Below are positions 1 to 6,634 of a stretch of 18,966 bases of DNA, piece by piece. The stretch comes from Bacteroidia bacterium (lineage in GTDB: Bacteria > Bacteroidota > Bacteroidia > Bacteroidales > VadinHA17): contig JAPLEC010000411.1 of assembly GCA_026391515.1 (NCBI GenBank), forward strand, positions 1-18,966, in the 5' to 3' direction. The translations under genes and the position numbers were made by a program. Positions within the stretch are counted from its first letter, which is position 1. Every line of letters starts with the position of its first letter. The notes beneath the pieces were generated by a model. The model saw nothing but the letters and a program-made list of their open reading frames with translations. It was not told the DNA's origin and searched no databases.

Positions 1-1660
1 TGTCTGAATAGAGATTCAGAATATTGCCTGTCCGGATTCCAATTGCAGAATGTCCGACAGTATTATATACAATAAGTTCGTCTGTTGTTTTTGTCAGAAT
101 ACTTCTTGTTGAACCAATCAGAATGAAAATCATAAGGAAAGTAAGAGGATAAAGAATGGAAATTGATTTCCTGTTAAGGAGGAAACGGAGAAACAGGAAA
201 ATAGTGATTGTCAATAAAATACATTCACCAGCTGTAAGACCGATATTTTCAATTGTTGAGAGTGGCAATGAAGATGCTTTTTCTGTAAGCAATTCTGTCA
301 GTCCAGTCAGATAATCAAGTATCCTGGCAAGAATCTGTGACAGGAAATGAACCGGGAATGTCAGAGGGACAAGGCATCCTATTATAATTACAACAGAGGA
401 TAATGGAACAATTATAATATTTGATAAAATAAACCAGGTCGGGAACCTGTTGAAGAGCATAATTGTCAGCGGCAATGTACCAGCCTGGGCAATTATTGTA
501 ACCGCGGCTGATTGCCAGATAAGATCTGGTACCCGATGCCTGAATTGGATTTTAAGATAGAAATCGCGATAAAAACTTATGATATAAATGACTGCCGAAT
601 ATGAAAGCAGGAAGCCTGCCTCAAATATTACCGAAGGTCTGATTATTGCAAGAATAAAAGCTGAAGCCAGGACAGAATTAATTCCGTTTACCGGCCTTTT
701 TATAATGTTTCCTGCCTGGAGAAAGGAAAACATAAGTGTTGCCCTGAGAACCGAGGGTGTTAGACCTGTTACAAAAGCAAACGACCATAAGATTATCAAA
801 GTGATTAAGACTCTTAGTATATTAAGCCTGCGTTTCATAAAGAAGAGCAGCTTAAAGACAAACAGGCTCAATATAACTGCATGAAGTCCGGATACTGCCA
901 TTATATGCATTACTCCGGCCTTTATGAAATGCAGCTTCTGTTCAGGATCCAGCATATTTTTCTGACCAAGGGTTATCGCAGCTACAAGTGCAAGCCTTTC
1001 TCCCTTAATTCCTCTTTCCCTGTACATATTGATTATCTTTTCTCTTATTATCAATGCTCTGTGTATCAGCTTTCTATGTACAGGAACCAAATGGCTTATA
1101 ATGTTGCTGCTATCGGCAAATGCATAGTACCTTATACCCTGATTCTCCATATAAAACCTGTAGTCAAATTCATAGGGATTACCTCTGCTGGTAATTGCTG
1201 AAGGTTTGCATCTGATCATCAGCCGGTCTCCGGGGAGCATCGAACTGCAAGCAGAAAATTTTTTACAATAAATCAGTAAAGAGCCCTTTACTGGATTCTG
1301 ACCAACTTTATCTATCTTCTTTTCAATCCTGAAAATCATTTTATAAGAGTTATCCTTTTCTTCCGGATATTCTGACAGATAACCTGAAAATATTACCTCT
1401 TCAGTTTTCAGAATTGAAATATCTTCTTTCTCTTTTGTATATAGAAAAAGGCCTGATATGAATAATACTGAGGTCAGAGAAATACCATAGACGAGATTAG
1501 TCAGATATTTATTGAAGAAAAGACTGGAACAAAAGCCAATAAGAATAATTATTCCTGTTATGACAAAGAAAATACCTCCCGGACTGAAATACAATCCGCT
1601 GACTATGCCGGCACAAAATGGCAGGCCGATTCGAAGAAACGGTATTTCTTTATGAAGCAC
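1..1660 (-). CDS. comEC: ComEC/Rec2 family DNA-uptake channel protein (partial, runs off the left edge)
   Basis: An open frame reads without a stop from an in-frame TAG at 1670-1672 to base 1, about 553 codons. ComEC is the inner-membrane channel that passes single-stranded DNA into the cytoplasm in natural transformation. The N-terminus is hydrophobic. It is followed by a DUF4131-like part with LPGDRL (about residue 142) and NPYEFDYR (about residue 165), then the hallmark HIMAVSGLHAVIL (residues about 252-264) and TGLTPSVLRATLMF, then many membrane segments of the competence domain. No ATG is available near the N-terminus. With the stop only three codons upstream, the GTG at 1658-1660 is the best start; CTG at 1667-1669 is the alternative. 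Family proteins are usually 650-750 aa, so roughly the last 100-200 residues lie outside the window. It follows def on the same strand, separated by a strong hairpin (1697-1784). Family certain; start fairly sure. Confidence 0.93.
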   Translation of the reverse strand, partial: MLHKEIPFLRIGLPFCAGIVSGLYFSPGGIFFVITGIIILIGFCSSLFFNKYLTNLVYGISLTSVLFISGLFLYTKEKEDISILKTEEVIFSGYLSEYPEEKDNSYKMIFRIEKKIDKVGQNPVKGSLLIYCKKFSACSSMLPGDRLMIRCKPSAITSRGNPYEFDYRFYMENQGIRYYAFADSSNIISHLVPVHRKLIHRALIIREKIINMYRERGIKGERLALVAAITLGQKNMLDPEQKLHFIKAGVMHIMAVSGLHAVILSLFVFKLLFFMKRRLNILRVLITLIILWSFAFVTGLTPSVLRATLMFSFLQAGNIIKRPVNGINSVLASAFILAIIRPSVIFEAGFLLSYSAVIYIISFYRDFYLKIQFRHRVPDLIWQSAAVTIIAQAGTLPLTIMLFNRFPTWFILSNIIIVPLSSVVIIIGCLVPLTFPVHFLSQILARILDYLTGLTELLTEKASSLPLSTIENIGLTAGECILLTITIFLFLRFLLNRKSISILYPLTFLMIFILIGSTRSILTKTTDELIVYNTVGHSAIGIRTGNILNLYSD

Positions 1661-1696
1661 AGTCCGCAGCTAAGAGACTGTATAAAGATAAGAAAA

Positions 1697-1784
1697 AGTA
1701 CTTAAAGTGCCTAAAGTACTTAAAATGCCTGAAGTTATTTCTTTAACTCTAAGTACTCCAGGCACTTTAGGCACTCTAGGCACT
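1697..1784. repeat. Inverted array of 9-nt units (4 + 4) between def and comEC
   Basis: The left arm holds four consecutive 9-mers: AGTACTTAA (1697), AGTGCCTAA (1706), AGTACTTAA (1715), AATGCCTGA (1724), plus AGT. The right arm holds ACT, CTAAGTACT (1749), CCAGGCACT (1758), TTAGGCACT (1767) and CTAGGCACT (1776). The arms are inverted around a 10-base AT-rich loop (1736-1745). Every mismatch between the arms is a transition, so one of the two strands always forms G-U at that point; the outer pair of 9-mers has two of three such wobbles on the minus-strand transcript. The last unit of the right arm contains the last two codons and stop of def. It could act as a terminator, an RNA-processing or stability hairpin, or be a mobile palindromic element; the sequence alone does not decide. 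Confidence 0.85.
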
Positions 1785-2348
1785 TCTAATCTTTTGCCCT
1801 GGAAGTATTGTTTTGTAATCAGCTTCAAACTTGCCTTTGCTGATAGCTGTAAGCTTGCTCTTGATCAGCCTTTTTCTTAATGGGTTGATTTTATCGGTAA
1901 ATAGTATCCCGTCAAGATGGTCGTATTCATGCTGGATAATCCTTGCTTTATAGCCGTCATAAACTTCATTGTGGAATACCCAGTTTTCATCATAATATTT
2001 AATCCTGATATGAGATTCCCTGTTCACCTCCTCCCTGATGTGAGGGATGCTCAGACATCCTTCTGTCATAGGTTTTAGCTCACCGCATTTTTCAACAATA
2101 TGAGCGTTTATAAAAGCTTTTTTGAAATTGGCCAGCTCTGGCTCTTCATCAGCAACCGGAGTTCCGTCAATGACAAAGATCCTGATAGATTTTCCTATCT
2201 GCGGAGCTGCAAGTCCCAGTCCTTCAGAGCAATACATTGTTTCAAATAAATCTGAAACAACCTGTTGAAGACCAGAATAATCCTTATCAATATCTTCAGC
2301 AACTTTTCTAAGCATCTGATGGCCGTATATGACTATGGGATAGGTCAT
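1776..2348 (-). CDS. def: Peptide deformylase
   Basis: This 190-aa protein removes the formyl group from the N-terminal methionine of new proteins. All three metalloprotease motifs are present: GLGLAAPQ (43-50), EGCLS (96-100, with the metal-binding Cys98), and QHEYDHLDG (139-147, with His140 and His144 as ligands and Glu141 as catalytic base). The length fits the family. The ATG begins one base after the ruvX stop, so the two are almost certainly one transcript, possibly with coupled translation. The C-terminal tail is basic. Its final Ser-Ala-stop is encoded by one copy of the 9-nt repeat at 1776-1784, so the natural end of the gene may have been changed when the repeat arrived. Function sure. 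Confidence 0.97.
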   Translation of the reverse strand: MTYPIVIYGHQMLRKVAEDIDKDYSGLQQVVSDLFETMYCSEGLGLAAPQIGKSIRIFVIDGTPVADEEPELANFKKAFINAHIVEKCGELKPMTEGCLSIPHIREEVNRESHIRIKYYDENWVFHNEVYDGYKARIIQHEYDHLDGILFTDKINPLRKRLIKSKLTAISKGKFEADYKTILPGQKIRSA

Positions 2349-2349
2349 T

Positions 2350-2784
2350 TTAATTCTTTGTTTTCCTGGTACCTGATCTTTTATCGAGAAAGGACTGGAG
2401 TATTATTGATGCGCTGATCATGTCAATAATCATCTTATTCTGCCTTGCTTTTTTTTTAGCACCTCCGTCAATCATTGCCCTGAAAGCAATCTGCGATGTG
2501 AATCTCTCATCAACAAGATGTACAGGTATTTCTGGAAATCTCTTCCGGAGTCTTTTGATGAACGGATCAATATATTTAACAGATTCACTTGGTTTATTGT
2601 TCAACTGAACAGGATACCCTATAACAAAAGCTTCAATCTGTTCCGACATTAAATATTCATTTAGAAAATTGTCAAATTCCTGAGCCTTAACGGTGTTCAA
2701 CGGGGAAGCAAATATCTGTAACGGATCTGTAACTGCCAGACCAACACGTTTTTTGCCGTAATCTATGCCGAGTATCCTGCCCAT
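2350..2784 (-). CDS. ruvX: RuvX / YqgF family putative pre-16S rRNA nuclease (Holliday-junction resolvase-like)
   Basis: This 144-aa RNase H-like fold protein has the family's acidic motifs: GIDYGKKRVGLAVTDP (residues 6-21, catalytic Asp8), IGYPVQLN in the middle, VDERFTS around residue 90 (acidic pair), and IDMISASIILQ near the C-terminus with the last Asp. In E. coli the homologue is implicated in maturing the 5' end of 16S rRNA; resolvase activity has been proposed. It is the first gene of a ruvX-def unit, one base upstream of def. A TAnnTTTG box lies just before the start. Function by family only, but family membership is very clear. Confidence 0.95.
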   Translation of the reverse strand: MGRILGIDYGKKRVGLAVTDPLQIFASPLNTVKAQEFDNFLNEYLMSEQIEAFVIGYPVQLNNKPSESVKYIDPFIKRLRKRFPEIPVHLVDERFTSQIAFRAMIDGGAKKKARQNKMIIDMISASIILQSFLDKRSGTRKTKN

Positions 2785-2801
2785 TTTCTTAATTCAGCGG
2801 T

Positions 2802-2809
2802 CAAAAATA
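2802..2809 (-). promoter_or_regulatory. Candidate -7 element for ruvX-def
   Basis: On the minus strand this reads TATTTTTG, an exact match to the Bacteroidota -7 consensus TAnnTTTG. It would place the transcript start about 10 bases before the ruvX ATG. No TTTG is visible 17-21 bases upstream, so the call rests on one element. Confidence 0.4.
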
Positions 2810-2872
2810 CTAAATATTATTTTAAAGAAGGTTGGGATAACAACAGAGAAGCTTAAAAAAGAACTTTATCTT

Positions 2873-2969
2873 CCCTTCGTGCTCTTAGTGCGAACTTTGT
2901 GTCCTTTGTGGTTAGAAAAATCATTTAACCACGAAGAGCACAAAGTAAAAACACAAAGAACACAAAGGA
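2873..2969. repeat. Inverted array of 9-nt units (4 + 4), CACAAAG family
   Basis: Right arm: CACGAAGAG (2930), CACAAAGTA (2939), a 4-base spacer, CACAAAGAA (2952), CACAAAGGA (2961). The left arm carries four units in inverse orientation (2873, 2882, then a 2-base spacer, 2893, 2902). GTTA at 2911-2914 faces TAAC at 2926-2929 around a loop of about 11 bases. It lies between the ruvX promoter and the nifJ terminator. Sequences of the CCACAAAG...CACAAAGG type occur between genes in many bacterial genomes. The layout matches the element at 1697-1784, although the units differ in sequence. Confidence 0.85.
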
Positions 2970-2970
2970 T

Positions 2971-3000
2971 AAAAAAAAGCCACCTATTCAGATGGCTTTT
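2971..3000 (-). terminator. Intrinsic terminator of nifJ
   Basis: Read on the minus strand, AAAAGCCATCT pairs with AGGTGGCTTTT across a GAAT loop (11 bp, one G-U), followed by a run of Ts. It starts 17 bases after the nifJ stop. Confidence 0.85.
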
Positions 3001-3016
3001 ATTATTCATGAACCTG

Positions 3017-6000
3017 TTAACTGGCTGGTTGTGCCGCTTTTGCTGCAAATTCCATTGCAGCTAATCTCTTGTAGGAGTTGTACCTCCATTTTGAATTTTC
3101 CTCGGCAGCTTTGAATAGTACTTCAGCTTCACCGGGGAACGACTTAACAAGGGAGGTATAACGCACTTCTGAATTGAGGAAAGCCTGGAATTTACTCCAG
3201 TCAGGCTCTTTTGAATCAAGAGTGAATGGATTCTTACCTTCAGCCTCAAGCTGCGGATTGTACCTGTAAAGATGCCAGTAACCGGCTTCAACAGCAGCTT
3301 TTTCCTGTGCCTGTGTTTTACCCATACCATCCCTTAGGCCATGGTTGATACATGGTGCGTAAGCAATTATCAGTGACGGACCCGGGTATGCTTCAGCTTC
3401 TTTTATTGCCTTGAGATACTGGGGATTGCTTGCACCCATAGCTACCTGGGCAACATAAACATAACCATAACTCATTGCCATCATGCCAAGATCTTTTTTC
3501 CGGATCTTCTTGCCTGATGCAGCAAATTTTGCCACTGCCCCGGCAGGTGTCGATTTGGATGCCTGTCCGCCGGTATTTGAATATACCTCGGTATCGAGTA
3601 CAAGAATATTCACATCTTCACCTGAAGCAATTACATGGTCGAGCCCGCCGTAACCGATATCATATGCCCAGCCATCGCCACCGAAAATCCAATGTGATTT
3701 TTTAACAAGATATTGCTTCAGACTAAGTATCTCTTTTGCAACTTCTGATTTCTCTTTTTCACAGGCTGCAATGACCTTTACTGAAGCAGCTTTTGATGCT
3801 TCGGCATTATTCATTCCTGCGAGCCATTCATCAAATGCAGCTTTGGTATTAGCGCTTACAGAACCGCTGTTTTCCTTCATCCTGAGTGCGATCCTCTCTC
3901 TGAGTTTATTGACGCCCAGGGATATACCGAGACCATACTCAGCATTATCCTCAAACAGTGAATTTGCCCATGCGACACCGTGACCGGTCTTATTATGGGT
4001 GTACGGTGTGCAAGGAGCTGAGCCACCGTAAATTGATGAACATCCGGTTGCATTGGCAACAATCATCCTGTCGCCGAAGAGCTGGGTGATAGCCTTGATA
4101 TATGGAGTTTCACCGCAGCCTGCGCATGCACCTGAGAATTCAAACAGCGGCTGTGAGAACTGGCTGTTCTTGACATTCACAAATTTATCAACAATAGTAT
4201 CCTTATAACCGACTTTTTCATGCATGTAGGTCCAGCGTTCAGCTTCTGCAAGTTGGGTTTCAAAAGGCTTCATTATCAGCGCTTTATTTTTTGAAGGACA
4301 AACATCGGCACAGTTGCTGCAACCGGTACAGTCATAAACGCTCACCTGTATTTTGAACCTGTACTGTTTCAGTACACCAGGTATACCCTGAATGGTCTTC
4401 GTACCTGCAGGAGCATTTTTTGCCTCTTCTTCTGTGAGCAGGAATGGACGAATGACTGCATGAGGACATACATAAGAGCACTGATTGCACTGAATGCACT
4501 CATCGGGCTGCCATTCCGGAACGTTTACTGCAATACCGCGTTTTTCATAGGCAGATGTTCCTGCCGGGAAAGTGCCATCTTCTCTTCCTTTGAATGCACT
4601 AACCGGCAGGTCATCACCTTTCATTGCATTTATCGGTTCCATAACCTCGCGGATGAATTCAGGAATATTGCGGGTATCCTTTTTCTTTTCAACTTTGATA
4701 TTTGCCCATTCGGCAGGGATCTCAACCTTTGTCACATTGCTGCCTTTATCGACTGCTGCATAGTTCATGTTGACTACATTTTCACCTTTTCTTCCGTAAG
4801 TTTTATAGATAGCTTTCTTCATTTCTTTTTCAGCTTCCTCATACGGAATCACATTTGCCAGCTTAAAGAATGCAGCCTGCATAATTGTGTTTGTTCTTGT
4901 TCCGAGACCAATCTCTTCTGCAATAATTGTAGCATTGATCATGTAGAAGTTTATCTTGTTTTCAGCAAGATATTTCTTCATATGATCAGGAAGGCGCTTT
5001 CTTGTTTCTTCGGCATCCCATATCGAGTTCAGAAGAAAAGTTCCACCAGGCTTTAGTCCTTTCAGCATATCATATTTGTCGAGATATGACGGAACATGGC
5101 ATGCAACAAAATCAGGAGTGTTTACAAGGTATGGTGAGCGGATCGGCTTATCTCCAAAACGCAGATGGGAGGTTGTTATACCGCCTGATTTTTTTGAATC
5201 GTATGCGAAATAGGCCTGGCAGTATTTATCAGTTGTATCGCCTATAATCTTGATTGAGTTCTTGTTTGCACCTACTGTCCCGTCGGAACCGAGTCCGTAA
5301 AATTTTGCAGAATATGTTCCGGGAAGGGCAACATTAATATCAGGAAGTATCGGAAGTGAGCTCAGTGTTACATCATCTTCGATACCTATTGTAAAATGAT
5401 TTTTTGGCTCTTTGAGCTTCATGCTTTCAAAGACAGAAAGAACCATTGCCGGTGTTGTATCTTTTGAGCTTAATCCGTAACGTCCTCCAAGGATCATCGG
5501 CTTCTCCGGTCTGTCATAGAACATTTCTTTAATATCGAGGAAAAGAGGATCTCCTGGTGATCCGGGTTCCTTGGTCCTGTCAAGAACTGAAATTTTCTTA
5601 ACTGATTTCGGATAAACATTGAAGAAATACTTTGATGAGAAGGGACGATAAAGATGGACACTTATTAATCCGACCTTTTCACCTTTATCTTCAAGAAAAT
5701 CAATAACTTCCTTGGTTGTATCGGTTATTGAGCCCATTGCAACGATTATATTCTCGGCATCTGGTGCACCATAGTATGTAAACGGTTTGTATTCCCGGCC
5801 TGTCAGCTTCGATATTTCACTCATATAGTGATTTACATAATCCGGTATAGGTTCATAGAATGGATTTACAGCTTCTTTTGCCTGGAAGAAAATATCAGGA
5901 TTCTGTGCTGTTCCTCTTGTAACAGGATGTTCAGGATTCAGGGCGTTATCGCGGAACCTTTTCAGAGCGTCCCAGTCGAGCAGTTTTTTCAGATCATCCA

Positions 6001-6565
6001 TTTCGAGCATTTCTATCTTCTGGACCTCAGCTGATGACCTGAATCCATCGAAGAAATGAAGGAACGGGATCCTCGATTTTATTGCAGTAAGGTGAGCAAC
6101 ACCTGCAAGGTCCATTATTTCCTGTACACTGCCGCTTGCCAGCATTGCAAAACCGGTCTGACGAGTGGCATAAATGTCGCCGTGATCGCCGAAAATAGAC
6201 AAAGCATGTGCAGCAACAGTACGGGCGCTGACATGGAATACTCCGGGGAGAAGCTCAGCAGCTATTTTGTACATGTTGGGGATCATCAGGAGTAATCCCT
6301 GGGAGGCTGTAAAAGTGGTACAGAGAGCGCCTGCCTGAAGTGCACCGTGAACAGCTCCTGAAGCGCCGCCTTCCGACTGCATCTCGACAACTTTTACTGT
6401 TTCTCCGAAAATGTTTTTCAGTCCGTTGGCAGACCATTCATCTACGAATTCGGCCATTGTGGACGATGGTGTGATAGGATATATGGCAGCTACTTCGCTG
6501 AACATATATGCAATATGCGATGCAGCCTGGTTGCCGTCGCATGTTATAAATTTTTTTGTTCCCAT
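3017..6565 (-). CDS. nifJ: Pyruvate:ferredoxin (flavodoxin) oxidoreductase, single-chain
   Basis: This 1182-aa enzyme converts pyruvate, CoA and oxidised ferredoxin to acetyl-CoA, CO2 and reduced ferredoxin. The domain order is complete. The N-terminal pyrimidine-binding domain has YPITPSS (29-35), with the conserved Glu64 and Arg115. The transketolase-C-like and gamma domains follow. A two-[4Fe-4S] ferredoxin domain has Cys690/693/696/700 and Cys746/749/752/756. The TPP domain has GDGWAYDIGYGG (963-974) and YSNTGGQ (995-1001). The proximal-cluster ligands Cys814, Cys817, Cys842 and Cys1072 match those known from Desulfovibrio PFOR. The length is normal for the homodimeric type. It stands alone, 69 bases downstream of rho, with its own -7-like box upstream and a terminator downstream. 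It implies anaerobic pyruvate oxidation. Confidence 0.98.
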   Translation of the reverse strand: MGTKKFITCDGNQAASHIAYMFSEVAAIYPITPSSTMAEFVDEWSANGLKNIFGETVKVVEMQSEGGASGAVHGALQAGALCTTFTASQGLLLMIPNMYKIAAELLPGVFHVSARTVAAHALSIFGDHGDIYATRQTGFAMLASGSVQEIMDLAGVAHLTAIKSRIPFLHFFDGFRSSAEVQKIEMLEMDDLKKLLDWDALKRFRDNALNPEHPVTRGTAQNPDIFFQAKEAVNPFYEPIPDYVNHYMSEISKLTGREYKPFTYYGAPDAENIIVAMGSITDTTKEVIDFLEDKGEKVGLISVHLYRPFSSKYFFNVYPKSVKKISVLDRTKEPGSPGDPLFLDIKEMFYDRPEKPMILGGRYGLSSKDTTPAMVLSVFESMKLKEPKNHFTIGIEDDVTLSSLPILPDINVALPGTYSAKFYGLGSDGTVGANKNSIKIIGDTTDKYCQAYFAYDSKKSGGITTSHLRFGDKPIRSPYLVNTPDFVACHVPSYLDKYDMLKGLKPGGTFLLNSIWDAEETRKRLPDHMKKYLAENKINFYMINATIIAEEIGLGTRTNTIMQAAFFKLANVIPYEEAEKEMKKAIYKTYGRKGENVVNMNYAAVDKGSNVTKVEIPAEWANIKVEKKKDTRNIPEFIREVMEPINAMKGDDLPVSAFKGREDGTFPAGTSAYEKRGIAVNVPEWQPDECIQCNQCSYVCPHAVIRPFLLTEEEAKNAPAGTKTIQGIPGVLKQYRFKIQVSVYDCTGCSNCADVCPSKNKALIMKPFETQLAEAERWTYMHEKVGYKDTIVDKFVNVKNSQFSQPLFEFSGACAGCGETPYIKAITQLFGDRMIVANATGCSSIYGGSAPCTPYTHNKTGHGVAWANSLFEDNAEYGLGISLGVNKLRERIALRMKENSGSVSANTKAAFDEWLAGMNNAEASKAASVKVIAACEKEKSEVAKEILSLKQYLVKKSHWIFGGDGWAYDIGYGGLDHVIASGEDVNILVLDTEVYSNTGGQASKSTPAGAVAKFAASGKKIRKKDLGMMAMSYGYVYVAQVAMGASNPQYLKAIKEAEAYPGPSLIIAYAPCINHGLRDGMGKTQAQEKAAVEAGYWHLYRYNPQLEAEGKNPFTLDSKEPDWSKFQAFLNSEVRYTSLVKSFPGEAEVLFKAAEENSKWRYNSYKRLAAMEFAAKAAQPAS

Positions 6566-6609
6566 TGTGAAATAGAATATTTAGTTATTGTTAATTTATT
6601 AACAGATGA

Positions 6610-6617
6610 CAAAGTTA
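6610..6617 (-). promoter_or_regulatory. Candidate -7 element for nifJ
   Basis: The minus strand reads TAACTTTG (TAnnTTTG) 44 bases before the nifJ ATG, in the 69-base gap after rho. No TTTG is seen at the usual distance upstream, so this is tentative. The same octamer serves the stronger rpoD promoter at 8694. Confidence 0.4.
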
Positions 6618-6634
6618 TTGAAAATTGAGATTGG

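Noticed and set aside
588..1201. Two plus-strand ORFs (588-884 and 881-1201) that overlap like an operon
   Set aside because: They are antisense to well-conserved comEC sequence (MAVSGLHAV and SVLRATLMF regions) and show no family features.
1697..2969. Possible CRISPR-like array
   Set aside because: The repeated units are only 9 nt, lie back to back without spacers, and are inverted around a loop; no cas gene is present.
2866..3048. Small minus-strand ORF with LCVLCVFTLCSSW-like repeats
   Set aside because: It is a translation of the CACAAAG inverted array and the nifJ terminator, a known source of false hypothetical proteins.
4460..5056. 198-codon plus-strand ORF, Cys- and Phe-rich
   Set aside because: It lies fully inside nifJ on the opposite strand, across the ferredoxin domain; its composition is that of an antisense frame.
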